A DNA stretch of 64,000 nt from Janthinobacterium sp. PC23-8 (GTDB lineage: Bacteria; Pseudomonadota; Gammaproteobacteria; Burkholderiales; Burkholderiaceae_D), in contig NZ_NJGY01000002.1 in the NCBI RefSeq assembly GCF_002250505.1, positions 922,136-986,135 of the forward strand. The letters are read 5' to 3'. The translations under genes and the position numbers were made by a program. The notes beneath the pieces were generated by a model. It searched no databases. It saw only the letters and a list, made by a program, of their open reading frames with translations, and was not told the origin of the DNA. Positions 8,637-17,727 of this stretch are shown in pieces (the stretch's first letter is position 1; every line of letters starts with the position of its first letter).

Positions 8637-9473
8637 ATGACTGACTTTGATTACAGCGCCTGGCGCCGTACCGCGGCCGCATGGTCGCTGGCCTTGCCCG
8701 TGCTGGCGCTGGCCATGCCGGCCCGGGCCGAGTGCTCGCGCGACATCCAGGTCCCCGTGTCGCAGATCGGCGTCAGCGTGGTCGGCGCCGGCGCCATCGT
8801 CAACGGCATCTATCCCGAGATGCTGCGCACCCTGGGCGCCAAGATGGGATGCAACTTCGTGTTCAGTGTGGTGCCGCGCGCGCGCCTGGAAGCGCTGTTT
8901 GAAACCGGCAAGGCCGATCTCCTGATTCCGGCCAGCAGCACGCCACGCCGCGACCAGCACGGGCTGTTCATTCCCCTGCTGGGCAACCGCCCGCTGCTCA
9001 TTACCCTGCAAGGCGGGCGCGAACCGGTCACCAGCATGCAGGAACTGCTCGAACGGCGCGACCTGAGGGTGGCGCTGGTGCGCGGCTACGACTACGGCCA
9101 CTCCTACCAGGCGCTGGCCAGGGAACTGGGCAGCCAGGGCCGGCTGTTCTATGAAGTCGACGCCCTGTCGATTGCGCGCCTGATGCAAAGCGGCTTTATC
9201 GACGCCACCATCATGAACCCCACGATATTGTCGGGCGCGGTGCAAAACGATGCACGCGTCAATGGCCTGGCCGACCGCCTGCGCCTCGAAGCGCTACCCG
9301 AACTGCCATGGGGTCACACCGGCGCGTATATCTCGCGCAAGTCGCTCACTGCGAACGACCAGGCGGTGCTGCGCGAACTGCTGGAAAAAGCCGGCCGTTC
9401 GGGCATGCTGATGGAAAGCTTCCAGCGCAACCACCGCACCGAATTGCTGTCCATGAGCATACGGCCGCGCTAG
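8637..9473 (+). CDS. periplasmic solute-binding protein, family 3-like
   Basis: A 278-residue secreted protein. A signal peptide with core LALPVLALAMPARA ends near residue 31, before ECSRDIQV. The mature part looks like a bacterial type 3 solute-binding fold (IYPEMLRTLGAKMGCNFVF, then FETGKADLLIPASSTPRRDQ, a typical lobe-1 pattern). No ABC permease or ATPase is adjacent, so it may be an orphan sensor-like or stray binding protein. ATG 8637 is preferred over ATG 8631 because AAGG at 8627-8630 is then well spaced. Its 3' end lies 3 nt from the convergent hydrolase gene. Confidence 0.72.
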   Translation: MTDFDYSAWRRTAAAWSLALPVLALAMPARAECSRDIQVPVSQIGVSVVGAGAIVNGIYPEMLRTLGAKMGCNFVFSVVPRARLEALFETGKADLLIPASSTPRRDQHGLFIPLLGNRPLLITLQGGREPVTSMQELLERRDLRVALVRGYDYGHSYQALARELGSQGRLFYEVDALSIARLMQSGFIDATIMNPTILSGAVQNDARVNGLADRLRLEALPELPWGHTGAYISRKSLTANDQAVLRELLEKAGRSGMLMESFQRNHRTELLSMSIRPR

Positions 9474-9476
9474 GCC

Positions 9477-11414
9477 TTACTGGTTGGCGACGATCGGCAA
9501 TTCGACCGCGCTGGCGCTTCCCGCCCCGTGATACACGCGCTGCGTCGCCTTTTTATAGTCCCCCGGCTGGGCCAGGAAGATATTCGGCACGAAGGTCTGC
9601 GGATTGCGGTCGTACAGCGGGAACCAGCTCGACTGGATCTGCACGGCGATGCGGTGGCCGGGCAGGAACACGTGGTTGGCGTTCGGCAGCGCAAAGCGGT
9701 AGCGCTCGACTTTGCCTGACGGTATCGCCGTCGGGTGTTCCAGGCTGTCGCGGTAGCGGCCGCGGAAGATATCCATCGCCACCCCCAGCTGGTAGCCGCC
9801 CATGGCCGGCTGCGCCGGCACTTCGTCCGGATACACGTCGATCAGCTTGACCACCCAGTCGGCGTCGCTGCCGCTGGTGCTGGCAAACAGATTGACCACC
9901 GGCGCGCCGGCGATGTGCACGGCCTCTTTCAATGGCGCCGATACATAGCTGAGCACGTCGGTGCGGTCGGCGTAGCCGCGCTGGTCGCTGACCAGCCACG
10001 GCTTCCACACCTCGCCATCGTTCAGGCGCACGGGGCGCGGCACGAACGGCACCGGCTTGGCCGGGTCGGCCATGTATTCGTCGAACCCGCCGGTGGCGGC
10101 GTCCGGCGCGCCGGCCGGCGCATTGAAGCCCAGTTGGTTGCCATCCTGCAGGTAGATCGGCGTCAGTTTGGTGTCGCAGCTCTCGCAGGCCAGCGGCCAG
10201 CGCTGCAATCGCTGCCACTGGTTGGTGCCGCTCTGGTACGACAGCACGGGCGGCGTGTGCGCTTCCGGCGCGCCATCTTTCAGGTACTGGTTCAGGAAGG
10301 GCTGCATGACCTTTTCGCGGAACTGGCGCGCCGTGTCGCCGTCGAATTTCAACGCACCCAGGCTGGAACCTTCGTAGTTGACGCCGCTGTGGCGCCACGG
10401 GCCGATCGCCAGGTAGTTGAGGTTGTTGCGCTGGTCCTTGCCTTCCATTGCCGCATAGGTGGCGTACGCGCCGTAGATGTCTTCCTGGTCCCACTGCCCC
10501 ACCACATGCATGGTCGGCACGGTCAGGGGCCTTTTGGCGAGGATCTTGTCGAGCGCCTGCTCCTGCCAGTAGCTGTCGTAGGCCGGGTGTTCGAACAGTT
10601 TTTTGGTGTACGTCAGCTTGTCGATACCGAATTTTCTGGCAAAGTCGCCGGCCGAACCGATGCGCAAATACGCTTCGTAATCGTCGTACATGCCCAGCAC
10701 GGGCGACTCGGCGCTGCCTCGCACGCTGGTCTGCCAGGCCAGGTAGGACAAGCTGGGCATGCGGAAGGCGCCATTGTGAAACCAGTCGTCGCCGCGCCAG
10801 CCGTCGACCATGGCGCTCATGGGAATGGCCACCTTCAGCGCCGGATGCGGCTCGACCAGCGCCATCAGCACCGTATGGCCTTCATAGGACGAGCCCAGCA
10901 TGCCGACCTTGCCATTGGTCTCGGGAATATTTTTCACCAGCCAATCGATGGTGTCCCAGGCGTCGGTGACATTGTCCACCCTGGTGTTGTTGAGCGGGCC
11001 GCGCACCGGGCGCGTCATCACATAGTCGCCTTCGGAACCATTTTTGCCGCGCACGTCCTGGAATACGCGGATATAGCCGTTCTCGACCAGGGTATCGTCG
11101 CCCTGCGGCAGGGTCGCCAGCATGCTGGGGCTGTTGGCGCGCTGGGCCCGCCGCGCCGCGTTATACGGCGTGCGCGTGAGCATGATCGGCGCGCTTTTGG
11201 CCCCCTTCGGCAGCACGATGACGGTATACAGCTTGACGCCGTCGCGCATCGGGATCATCACCACGCGCCTGACATAGTCGTTCAGGTCGGGCATGACCAG
11301 CTTGCTGCCGATATCGGGCGTCATCGGCGGCGTTTGCGCCAGTGCAAAGCCCGGCACGGCCAGGGTAGTCATCAGGGCAAGACCGGCAAGCCGGAGAGGT
11401 GGTGCGACACGCAT
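9477..11414 (-). CDS. secreted CocE/NonD-family acyl hydrolase (X-Pro dipeptidyl-peptidase S15 type)
   Basis: A 645-residue exported alpha/beta hydrolase. The signal peptide has core LAGLALMTTLAVPGFALA. The nucleophile elbow GSSYEG puts the catalytic Ser at residue 176. A likely catalytic Asp is in VGQWDQEDIYG and a His in AIGPWRHSG, followed by a C-terminal jelly-roll domain (XPD_C). This combination is shared by alpha-amino-acid ester hydrolases, glutaryl-7-ACA acylases and cocaine esterase. The GSSYEG and GPWRHSG motifs favour the amino-acid ester hydrolase/acylase side. ATG 11414 has GGAG six nt upstream. It is monocistronic and divergent from trpS. The substrate is not known. Confidence 0.88.
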   Translation of the reverse strand: MRVAPPLRLAGLALMTTLAVPGFALAQTPPMTPDIGSKLVMPDLNDYVRRVVMIPMRDGVKLYTVIVLPKGAKSAPIMLTRTPYNAARRAQRANSPSMLATLPQGDDTLVENGYIRVFQDVRGKNGSEGDYVMTRPVRGPLNNTRVDNVTDAWDTIDWLVKNIPETNGKVGMLGSSYEGHTVLMALVEPHPALKVAIPMSAMVDGWRGDDWFHNGAFRMPSLSYLAWQTSVRGSAESPVLGMYDDYEAYLRIGSAGDFARKFGIDKLTYTKKLFEHPAYDSYWQEQALDKILAKRPLTVPTMHVVGQWDQEDIYGAYATYAAMEGKDQRNNLNYLAIGPWRHSGVNYEGSSLGALKFDGDTARQFREKVMQPFLNQYLKDGAPEAHTPPVLSYQSGTNQWQRLQRWPLACESCDTKLTPIYLQDGNQLGFNAPAGAPDAATGGFDEYMADPAKPVPFVPRPVRLNDGEVWKPWLVSDQRGYADRTDVLSYVSAPLKEAVHIAGAPVVNLFASTSGSDADWVVKLIDVYPDEVPAQPAMGGYQLGVAMDIFRGRYRDSLEHPTAIPSGKVERYRFALPNANHVFLPGHRIAVQIQSSWFPLYDRNPQTFVPNIFLAQPGDYKKATQRVYHGAGSASAVELPIVANQ

Positions 11415-11506
11415 GTGAACTCCATTCAGCAGAACAGGCAAGAATAGCCAACAAGCAATAATACCTGTTATGCAAAACGATCACGGCAGATAAATCGCCG
11501 GGCAGC

Positions 11507-11524
11507 TTGACAGACAGCTGTCAA
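11507..11524. promoter_or_regulatory. perfect inverted repeat in the hydrolase/trpS divergent region
   Basis: TTGACAG (11507-11513) and CTGTCAA (11518-11524) form a perfect 7-bp inverted repeat with an ACAG spacer, about 95 nt upstream of the hydrolase start and 180 nt upstream of trpS. The symmetry suits a dimeric repressor. It could instead be a hairpin in either 5' UTR. Confidence 0.35.
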
Positions 11525-11630
11525 ACTGCAACCATACCGCCATGAATTTTATCCCGTCACAACACGCTTGCTCGAATTGGTGGTCCCGCTCACTCCGCGC
11601 GGCCACTGCATAGTGATGTGATTTTGATCA

Positions 11631-11667
11631 ACGCCGCCTCGCTCGGTGGCGTAACAGGAAAATCCTG
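11631..11667 (+). promoter_or_regulatory. two consecutive hairpins upstream of trpS
   Basis: ACGCCGCC (11631-11638) pairs with GGTGGCGT (11645-11652) through a 6-nt loop with one G-T pair. CAGGA (11655-11659) pairs with TCCTG (11663-11667) immediately after. Both lie 36-72 nt before the trpS start, within the likely 5' UTR. No T-run follows, so these are not ordinary terminators. No T-box is expected in this group. Confidence 0.35.
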
Positions 11668-11702
11668 GATCATCCCGACAAGGCGGCTCGAAAGGAAACT
11701 TG

Positions 11703-12776
11703 ATGAGCTTGCCAAATACCCCTGATACCCCAGACACGGCCGAAGCGGCAGCGCCGCTGTCGGCCGCCGCCATCGCCTCGCAGTCCGTGATCCTGACGGG
11801 CGACCGCCCGACAGGCCCCTTGCACCTGGGCCACTACGTGGGCAGCCTGCGCAACCGCGTGACGTACCAGCACGACTACCGGCAATTCATCATGCTGGCC
11901 GACGCCCAGGCGCTGACCGACAATATGGACGATATCGACAAGGTCCACCGCAATGTGGTGGAAGTGGCGCTCGACTACCTGGCCGTCGGCATCGATCCGA
12001 CCAAGACCACCGTCTTCATCCAGTCGCAGATTCCCGAACTGGCCGAGCTGACCTTCTATTATCTCAATATCGTCACCGTGGCGCGCCTCGAGCGCAACCC
12101 GACCGTCAAGGAAGAGATCCGCCTGCGCGGCTTCGAACGCGACATCCCGGCCGGTTTCCTCACCTATCCGGCCAGCCAGGCGGCCGATATCACGGCCTTC
12201 AAGGCCGGCGTGGTGCCGGTCGGCGAAGACCAGATCCCGATGATCGAACAGACCAATGAAATCGTGCGCCGCTTCAACCGCATGTACCACCGCGAAGTGC
12301 TCATGGAATGCAAGGCGCTGGTGCCGGAAATCGGCCGCCTGCCCGGTATCGACGGCAAGGCCAAGATGAGCAAGTCCTTGGGCAACACCATCAACCTGGG
12401 CGCCACGCCGGACGAAATCACGGCCGCCGTGAAAAAAGTCTATACCGACCCGCTGCACCTGCGCGTGGCCGACCCCGGCCATCTGGAAGGCAACGTGGCC
12501 TTCATCTACCTCGATGCCTTCGACCAGGACAAGGCCGCCCTGGCCGAAATGAAAGCCCATTATGTACGCGGCGGCCTGGGCGACAGCATCGTCAAGAAGC
12601 GCCTGGAAGTGGTGCTGCAGGAACTGCTGGCGCCGATCCGCGCGCGCCGCGAAGAGTTCGCCAAGGACAAGGGACAAGTCATCCAGATGTTGAAAGAAGG
12701 CACTTTCCGCGCGCGTGAAGTGGCGGCCCGCACGGCCGATGAAGTCAAGTCGGCGCTGGGCCTGAACTATTTCTGA
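11703..12776 (+). CDS. trpS: tryptophanyl-tRNA synthetase
   Basis: A 357-residue class I aminoacyl-tRNA synthetase that charges tRNA-Trp. The HIGH-type motif [11 protein letters not shown] covers residues 39-49 and the KMSKS motif is at 221-225. The [16 protein letters not shown] segment before the KMSKS loop is typical of bacterial TrpRS. An N-terminal Pro/Thr/Ala-rich extension of about 25 residues precedes the catalytic core, making the protein slightly longer than the usual ~335. ATG 11703 follows AAAGGAAA (11691-11698); an in-frame TTG lies directly before it. The stop is 4 nt before the start of the PLP decarboxylase, so the two are probably co-transcribed. Confidence 0.95.
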   Translation: MSLPNTPDTPDTAEAAAPLSAAAIASQSVILTGDRPTGPLHLGHYVGSLRNRVTYQHDYRQFIMLADAQALTDNMDDIDKVHRNVVEVALDYLAVGIDPTKTTVFIQSQIPELAELTFYYLNIVTVARLERNPTVKEEIRLRGFERDIPAGFLTYPASQAADITAFKAGVVPVGEDQIPMIEQTNEIVRRFNRMYHREVLMECKALVPEIGRLPGIDGKAKMSKSLGNTINLGATPDEITAAVKKVYTDPLHLRVADPGHLEGNVAFIYLDAFDQDKAALAEMKAHYVRGGLGDSIVKKRLEVVLQELLAPIRARREEFAKDKGQVIQMLKEGTFRAREVAARTADEVKSALGLNYF

Positions 12777-12780
12777 TGCA

Positions 12781-14367
12781 ATGAGCGAGACCACCATCGA
12801 ACAGCTGCTGCAGCAGCATTTTTCCATCGATGCGCTGCAGCAGGCGCCGGCACCCCTGCAACAGGCGCTGGCCATGCTCGGCGGCTGGCTGGCCGGCGCG
12901 CGCGCAGTGCCGTATCCGCACCTGCCATTCGAGCAGTTGCTGGGGCAGTTGTCCGACACGCAGCTGCCTGCCGACGGCATGCCGGTGATGGCCTTCCTGC
13001 AAGAACTCGACAGCACGGTGCTGGCCAATACGGCCCAGCTGAACCACCCGCGCTATATCGGCCACATGACGCAGGCCCTGCCCTGGATCAGCGTGCTGGC
13101 CGAGGCGTTCACGGCCGCGCTGAACCAGAACCAGGTGAAGATCGAAACGGCGTATGTCTCGACCCTGATCGAAAAGCAGCTCCTGGGCTGGCTGCACCGC
13201 CAGGTGTACCGGCACGAGGACGCCGTCTACACGCAGGCCATGGCGGCCACCAGCGGCGCGCTGGGCAATGTCGTCAACGGCGGCACCATGGGCAACCTGA
13301 CGGCGCTGGCCGTGGCGCTGGAACAGCAGTTGCCCGGCACGCGCAAGCGCGGCCTGTTTGCCACCATGCAAGAATCCGGCCACGCCGGCCTGGCCGTGAT
13401 CGGCTCGGCGCGCAGCCATTATTCCATCAAAAAAGCGCTCGCCAGCCTGGGCCTCGGCGAGGCGGCGCTGCACCTGGTGCCGGTCGAGCGCGACAACCGC
13501 ATCGATCTCAACGCGCTCGAAGCGACGATTGCGCAGCTAAAGGCGCGCAAGATCAAAATCATCGCCATGGTTGGCATCGCGGGAACCACCGAAACCGGCG
13601 CCATCGATCCGCTGGCGGCAATGGCCGCCATTGCCGCGCGCGAAGCGATCTGGTTCCATGTCGACGCGGCCTGGGGCGGCGCCCTGCTGGTCGCCGAGCA
13701 ATACCGCCCTCTGTACCAGGGCATCGAACTGGCCGACTCGGTGGTGATCGACGGCCATAAACTGCTGTGGGTGCCGATGGCGCAAAGCATGGTGTTATTC
13801 AAGAGCAGCGCCAGCCTGAACCTGCTGAAACACAACGCCAACTACATTTTGCGCGACAACTCGGGCGACCTGGGCCAGACTTCGCTGGAAGGCTCGCGCC
13901 GTTTTGACGCCCTGAAACTGTGGACTTCGTTCAAGGTGCTGGGCGTGTCGGGCTATACCACCTTGCTGCGGCAGGCGGCCACCTTGAGCCAGCAGATGCA
14001 GGACCTGCTGATTGATCAGCAGGACTTCGAGCTGGTCACGCGTTCCGACACCTTTATCCTGACCTACCGTTATGTGCCCACGCAGTTGCGCCAGCGCATG
14101 GACCTGTTGCTGGCCGCTGGCGAGCTTGAGGCGGCGCTGGCGCTGAACCAGCAGCTCAACACTCTCAACGCCAGGCTGCAGAACCGGCAGAAGGCCGAAG
14201 GCCAGAGTTTTGTCTCGCGCACCGTGCTCGAATCGACGCGCTATCCTGGCCCCACCACCGTGCTGCGCGTGGTGATGACCAACGTCAATACCGGGCCGCA
14301 GCACTTGCGCGCCATCCTCGGCGAACAGCGCGCCATCGGGCAGGCGCTGGTGGAGCAATTGGGCTGA
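12781..14367 (+). CDS. group II PLP-dependent decarboxylase (PanP-like aspartate 1-decarboxylase candidate)
   Basis: A 528-residue pyridoxal-phosphate enzyme of the glutamate/aromatic amino-acid decarboxylase family. The PLP-binding Lys is K327 in DGHKLLWVPM. Also present are the cofactor Asp in WFHVDAAWGGALL and the substrate-region LNHPRYIGHM. The layout with TSGALGNVVNGGTMGNLTAL and a C-terminal domain ending in RVVMTN resembles the putative aspartate 1-decarboxylase PanP of gamma-proteobacteria, which supplies beta-alanine for pantothenate. Glutamate or aromatic substrates cannot be excluded. It starts 4 nt after trpS. No panB or panC is nearby. ATG 12781 is the first in-frame start. Confidence 0.8.
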   Translation: MSETTIEQLLQQHFSIDALQQAPAPLQQALAMLGGWLAGARAVPYPHLPFEQLLGQLSDTQLPADGMPVMAFLQELDSTVLANTAQLNHPRYIGHMTQALPWISVLAEAFTAALNQNQVKIETAYVSTLIEKQLLGWLHRQVYRHEDAVYTQAMAATSGALGNVVNGGTMGNLTALAVALEQQLPGTRKRGLFATMQESGHAGLAVIGSARSHYSIKKALASLGLGEAALHLVPVERDNRIDLNALEATIAQLKARKIKIIAMVGIAGTTETGAIDPLAAMAAIAAREAIWFHVDAAWGGALLVAEQYRPLYQGIELADSVVIDGHKLLWVPMAQSMVLFKSSASLNLLKHNANYILRDNSGDLGQTSLEGSRRFDALKLWTSFKVLGVSGYTTLLRQAATLSQQMQDLLIDQQDFELVTRSDTFILTYRYVPTQLRQRMDLLLAAGELEAALALNQQLNTLNARLQNRQKAEGQSFVSRTVLESTRYPGPTTVLRVVMTNVNTGPQHLRAILGEQRAIGQALVEQLG

Positions 14368-14566
14368 CGCGGCGAGGCCTTCCTGTTAGGTAGGGCGTTG
14401 CTGGCATCCATTCCGACGCCAGCAACTTGCGGACAGTTCACATCCGCCCCATCCAATTCCAGCGGCTTTGCAGGCTGTTCATCACGCATCGTTAAATCAA
14501 AGGCTTGCGCTTTGATCGCCCGCATCGCCGCCTTGACGGAAGCGGGCAGGCCTCAGTTGCAGTCCA
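14368..14566. other. convergent gap with two hairpins
   Basis: A 199-nt gap between the convergent decarboxylase and porin genes. A perfect 9-bp stem pairs GTTGCTGGC (14397-14405) with GCCAGCAAC (14418-14426); it is the likely transcription end for trpS-decarboxylase although no T-run follows. A second stem pairs ATCAAAG (14496-14502) with CTTTGAT (14510-14516) and may serve the porin on the other strand. No ORF is supported. Confidence 0.4.
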
Positions 14567-15790
14567 CTAAAAATAGTACCCAGCCTGCAAATTGACCCGA
14601 TGGTTGACGCCATCATACTTGGCCGGGGTCGAGGCAAGGCCGCCAAAATCCGGTCCCATGTAGGGCTGGTGCCTGCCCGCCATAAAGTCGGTGTAGAAGT
14701 ACCATTTGCCGGCACTAAAGCTCATCCCGGTCACGTTTTGCAGCGAGTCCTTGTAGTTGCCGACACGCTTTTTCAGCATGCTGAAATCATTGTAAATCTT
14801 GAACCCGGTGAACGGACCGATGGACCCCGCAATGTCATAGCTGACGTTGGCGATAAAGATATCGCCCTTGGCCGCCACCGGATACGGATAGCCGAATGCA
14901 CCGAGCATCACGAAGCTGTTCGGATCCAGGCCGCCGTAGGTCTGGCTAGCCGTATGCCTGGTATTGTAGTTGTAGCGCAGTGCTTCGAGCATGATGCCGA
15001 CCGGACCAAAAGTGCCTTTGTAGTGGACCGCGAACGCATTGCGGCGCGACGTCTGGTTGGCGCCGTTGTCGATTTCGCCGGTCAGGGCGGACAAGCCGAC
15101 CTCCTGCTTTTCACCGGGACCGACGTGCCAGGCGACGCGTCCGACCAGGGTATTGTGCTCACTGTCCTTTTGACCAGTGCCATAGCCCTGCGCACTCTCG
15201 TCCGCAACGATATTGTACGAATAACGGTTCGATTTCCTGGCCGTGTTGGAACTGCCGCCATACGATCCGCCATCGCGCGGATAGAAACCGAGCTGCCATT
15301 CCATCGGGCCAGGCTTGCTGGCATACGTCACGCCCAGGTCATACGTGTCTTCAAAGCCGGTGTAAAACGAGATCGACTCGTAGAAGTTATTGGAGGCAAA
15401 CGGCTGCAGGCCAAACGGAATCTTGTCCAGCCCGACGTGCACCGTGCTCTTGTCCGCAAAGCGCGTGCCGACCCAGCCGTGATGCAGGAAATGCTGATTA
15501 TAGTCGCCCTGCCCCTTCGGGTAGTCGTTGTAGCGGTATTGAGCGGAACCGATCCACTGGCCATCGTCGTAGTTGACGTCCAGGCGCGCCGTGTCCAGCC
15601 CGAAGAAACCGTGGGGATGGTCGGCCTGCCAATTCTTGTACACGTAATTAAAACGGATCGCCCCGCCGATGCTCAGTGGCGATTGCACCGGTGACGGGGC
15701 CGCATCCTCGGCATATGCGGTAACGCTGGCCAGCATGGCCGCTGCGCACAGCGAGCGGCACCAAAAACCTTTGATCAAATTCACGTGCAT
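14567..15790 (-). CDS. outer-membrane porin-like beta-barrel protein
   Basis: A 407-residue exported protein. The signal peptide ends near AYAED. The rest alternates short amphipathic strands (GAIRFNYVYKN, SAQYRYNDYP, TVHVGLDKIPFG) and closes with the aromatic residue in VNLQAGYYF, as in proteins inserted by BAM. The pattern resembles phosphate-selective porin O/P-like families rather than classical trimeric Gram-negative porins. ATG 15790 follows AGGGG. It lies 57 nt downstream of the solute-binding protein gene on the same strand. It is the last gene of the proV-proW-proX run, so a role in passing quaternary amines or related solutes across the outer membrane is plausible but inferred. Confidence 0.78.
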   Translation of the reverse strand: MHVNLIKGFWCRSLCAAAMLASVTAYAEDAAPSPVQSPLSIGGAIRFNYVYKNWQADHPHGFFGLDTARLDVNYDDGQWIGSAQYRYNDYPKGQGDYNQHFLHHGWVGTRFADKSTVHVGLDKIPFGLQPFASNNFYESISFYTGFEDTYDLGVTYASKPGPMEWQLGFYPRDGGSYGGSSNTARKSNRYSYNIVADESAQGYGTGQKDSEHNTLVGRVAWHVGPGEKQEVGLSALTGEIDNGANQTSRRNAFAVHYKGTFGPVGIMLEALRYNYNTRHTASQTYGGLDPNSFVMLGAFGYPYPVAAKGDIFIANVSYDIAGSIGPFTGFKIYNDFSMLKKRVGNYKDSLQNVTGMSFSAGKWYFYTDFMAGRHQPYMGPDFGGLASTPAKYDGVNHRVNLQAGYYF

Positions 15791-15847
15791 GATTTCCCCT
15801 GGTATTTTATTTTTTCGTAGAATATTTCTGACTGGCATTATCCACTA

Positions 15848-16600
15848 CTATTTGGCGCCCGCTTCCAGGCGTTTCAGATAAGCCGCTTCCAGCTTGGCGA
15901 TGTCGACTTTTTTCAACTCGGCGTCAAAAGCTTCCTGCAGCGCCTTGCCGGCCGCAGTGCGGCGGAAGCAGACGTGCAGCGTGTTTTCAGTCAGCAAATG
16001 ATCACTGAACATCACGCTGTCCTTGGCGGCGCTGCGCATCGTCAGGTAACGCAGCACCAGTTTGTCGATGACGATGCCGGGGATCTTTTTACCCACCAGC
16101 TTGCGTACGTTATTTGTATCGCTGCTGACCGTATCGACTTGCTGCTTGCCCTGCTTCACGGCGGCGTCGAACTCGGCGCTATTGGCATAACCTTCCACCA
16201 CGCCAATCTTGAACGCCGCCAGGTCGCTGGTGGCTTTCCATGGCACCGGCGCATCCTTCAGGTAACCGATTCCCGTTTCACTCTTTCCTATCGGCTGCGA
16301 CAGGTAGCACTTGGTCTGCGCCCTTTCAGCCGTGTAATACGCCGGGAAATAGCCGGCATACCCGGGCTCGGCCTCGCCTTTGGCCACCGCTTCCTTCCAT
16401 TCGAAAAACCTGACCTTGATGCTGTTGCCCAGCCGCTTTTCCACTTCCGCGATGACGCTGCTGGACAGACCATCTCCAGGCAGGGACGCACCGGTAAACG
16501 GCATCCACTCCAGGCTGGCCAGCTGCAGGGTGGTTGCCGGCTCCGCCGCGAACGCTTGCAGTGAAACCGTGAAGGCTGTTACGGCAATGATTTTTTTCAT
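15848..16600 (-). CDS. periplasmic solute-binding protein, family 3
   Basis: A 250-residue secreted protein with signal peptide MKKIIAVTAFTVSLQAFA. The mature part begins with LQLASLEWMPFTG and continues with a typical SBP_bac_3 lobe (FFEWKEAVAKGEAEPGYAGY, then DLAAFKIGVVEGYANS). ATG 16600 follows GGAG. It has no permease partner of its own. It sits between proX and the porin on the same strand, so it may be a second binding protein for the same uptake system or a sensor for the porin. The ligand is unknown. Confidence 0.8.
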   Translation of the reverse strand: MKKIIAVTAFTVSLQAFAAEPATTLQLASLEWMPFTGASLPGDGLSSSVIAEVEKRLGNSIKVRFFEWKEAVAKGEAEPGYAGYFPAYYTAERAQTKCYLSQPIGKSETGIGYLKDAPVPWKATSDLAAFKIGVVEGYANSAEFDAAVKQGKQQVDTVSSDTNNVRKLVGKKIPGIVIDKLVLRYLTMRSAAKDSVMFSDHLLTENTLHVCFRRTAAGKALQEAFDAELKKVDIAKLEAAYLKRLEAGAK

Positions 16601-16655
16601 TTTTTTCTCCGACCACATTAATGAACATCCGCCGGGGAGCGCTCGGCAGGCGGCC

Positions 16656-17678
16656 TTATTTTTTTGCTGCAGCCCGCGCCGCCGTCAGCCAGCCATCGTA
16701 GATGCGCTGCTTGGCCTTGATCCACGCGGCAACGTGACGATCGATGTCCGCCGAAGTGTTCTCGCCTTCATGCATGCGGAAATTCTGCGCATTGATGTCA
16801 TTCACGTCGATATTGACCAGCTCGAAGAACTTCGCGGCCGCAGGATTAGCCTGTGCGAATGCCTTGCTGGTCATTACATGCTGCGTATTTGCCACGAAGC
16901 CGTAGTCTTTTCCGTTAGGCAGTTTCGTGCTGACCGCTGGATTGTCCGGTTGCGCAGAAAACGGTACTTCCAGCCAAACCACGTCCTTGCCCGGCACCAG
17001 CACGGAACTCACGTAGTACGGAGTCCACGTGTAATAAAGGATGGGTTTGCCTTCCTTGTAGCGGGTAAAGACATCGGCCATCAGTGCGGCATATGATCCT
17101 TGCTTGTGCGTCACCGTGGCGCGCAATTTGTAGGCGTCGAGCTGGTATTCGATGGCTTTCTCGCAGCCCCAGCCCGGCGTGCAGCCGGCCAGGTCGGCCT
17201 TGCCGTCACCGTCCGCGTCAAACAATTTCGCAATCGCCGGGTCTTTCAGTTGCGCGATATTGGTGATCTTGTATTTGTCGGCGGTTTTTTTGTCGATCAA
17301 ATACCCCTGCAGCGCGTTCGAGGTGATCACGCCTTTGCGCACCAGCTTTTCATCCCCGCCGGCGCTCTGGTAGAACGGATCTTGCAACGGTTGCCACTGT
17401 GCCGCCATGAAGGTGCCGTCACCGTTGGCTATCGCCACGTGGGCGGTGGCGTACTCGACTTCCGATGTGCGCTTGACGTCGTAGCCCAGGTCTTTCAGTC
17501 CCTGGATCACTACCCTGGTCTGGAACGCTTCCTCCTGCTGTGCCGTCTGCACGGGAACCACAACCACCCCTTTGCCGGGTGTCAGAGACTGGGCGCCGGC
17601 CGCCCCCGTGATCAGCGCCAGCGCTGCCGATGCGAAGCCCATTTGCATGAAGCCGCGCGCAATGATTCCTTGTTTCAT
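16656..17678 (-). CDS. proX: glycine betaine/proline ABC transporter, substrate-binding protein
   Basis: A 340-residue periplasmic protein. A signal peptide (GFASAALALITGAAGA) is followed by an OpuAC/ProX-type fold. Trp-rich segments suited to cation-pi binding of a quaternary amine are visible (FMAAQWQPLQDPF, GCTPGWGCEKAIEYQLDAY, ILYYTWTPYYVSSVLVPGKDVVWLEVPF). The pair of cysteines in AGCTPGWGCE matches the ProX disulfide. It delivers glycine betaine to ProW/ProV. ATG 17678 follows GGGGGA. It lies 49 nt downstream of proW in the same orientation. Confidence 0.92.
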   Translation of the reverse strand: MKQGIIARGFMQMGFASAALALITGAAGAQSLTPGKGVVVVPVQTAQQEEAFQTRVVIQGLKDLGYDVKRTSEVEYATAHVAIANGDGTFMAAQWQPLQDPFYQSAGGDEKLVRKGVITSNALQGYLIDKKTADKYKITNIAQLKDPAIAKLFDADGDGKADLAGCTPGWGCEKAIEYQLDAYKLRATVTHKQGSYAALMADVFTRYKEGKPILYYTWTPYYVSSVLVPGKDVVWLEVPFSAQPDNPAVSTKLPNGKDYGFVANTQHVMTSKAFAQANPAAAKFFELVNIDVNDINAQNFRMHEGENTSADIDRHVAAWIKAKQRIYDGWLTAARAAAKK

Positions 17679-17727
17679 ATGTTCATCCCCCTTGGTTAAC
17701 ATCATCGAATTTTTATTGAACGAAGGT

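Noticed and set aside
9735..11447. A 570-codon open frame antisense to the CocE-type hydrolase
   Set aside because: Composition is that of a shadow frame, and the hydrolase on the other strand has a signal peptide, nucleophile elbow and catalytic motifs.
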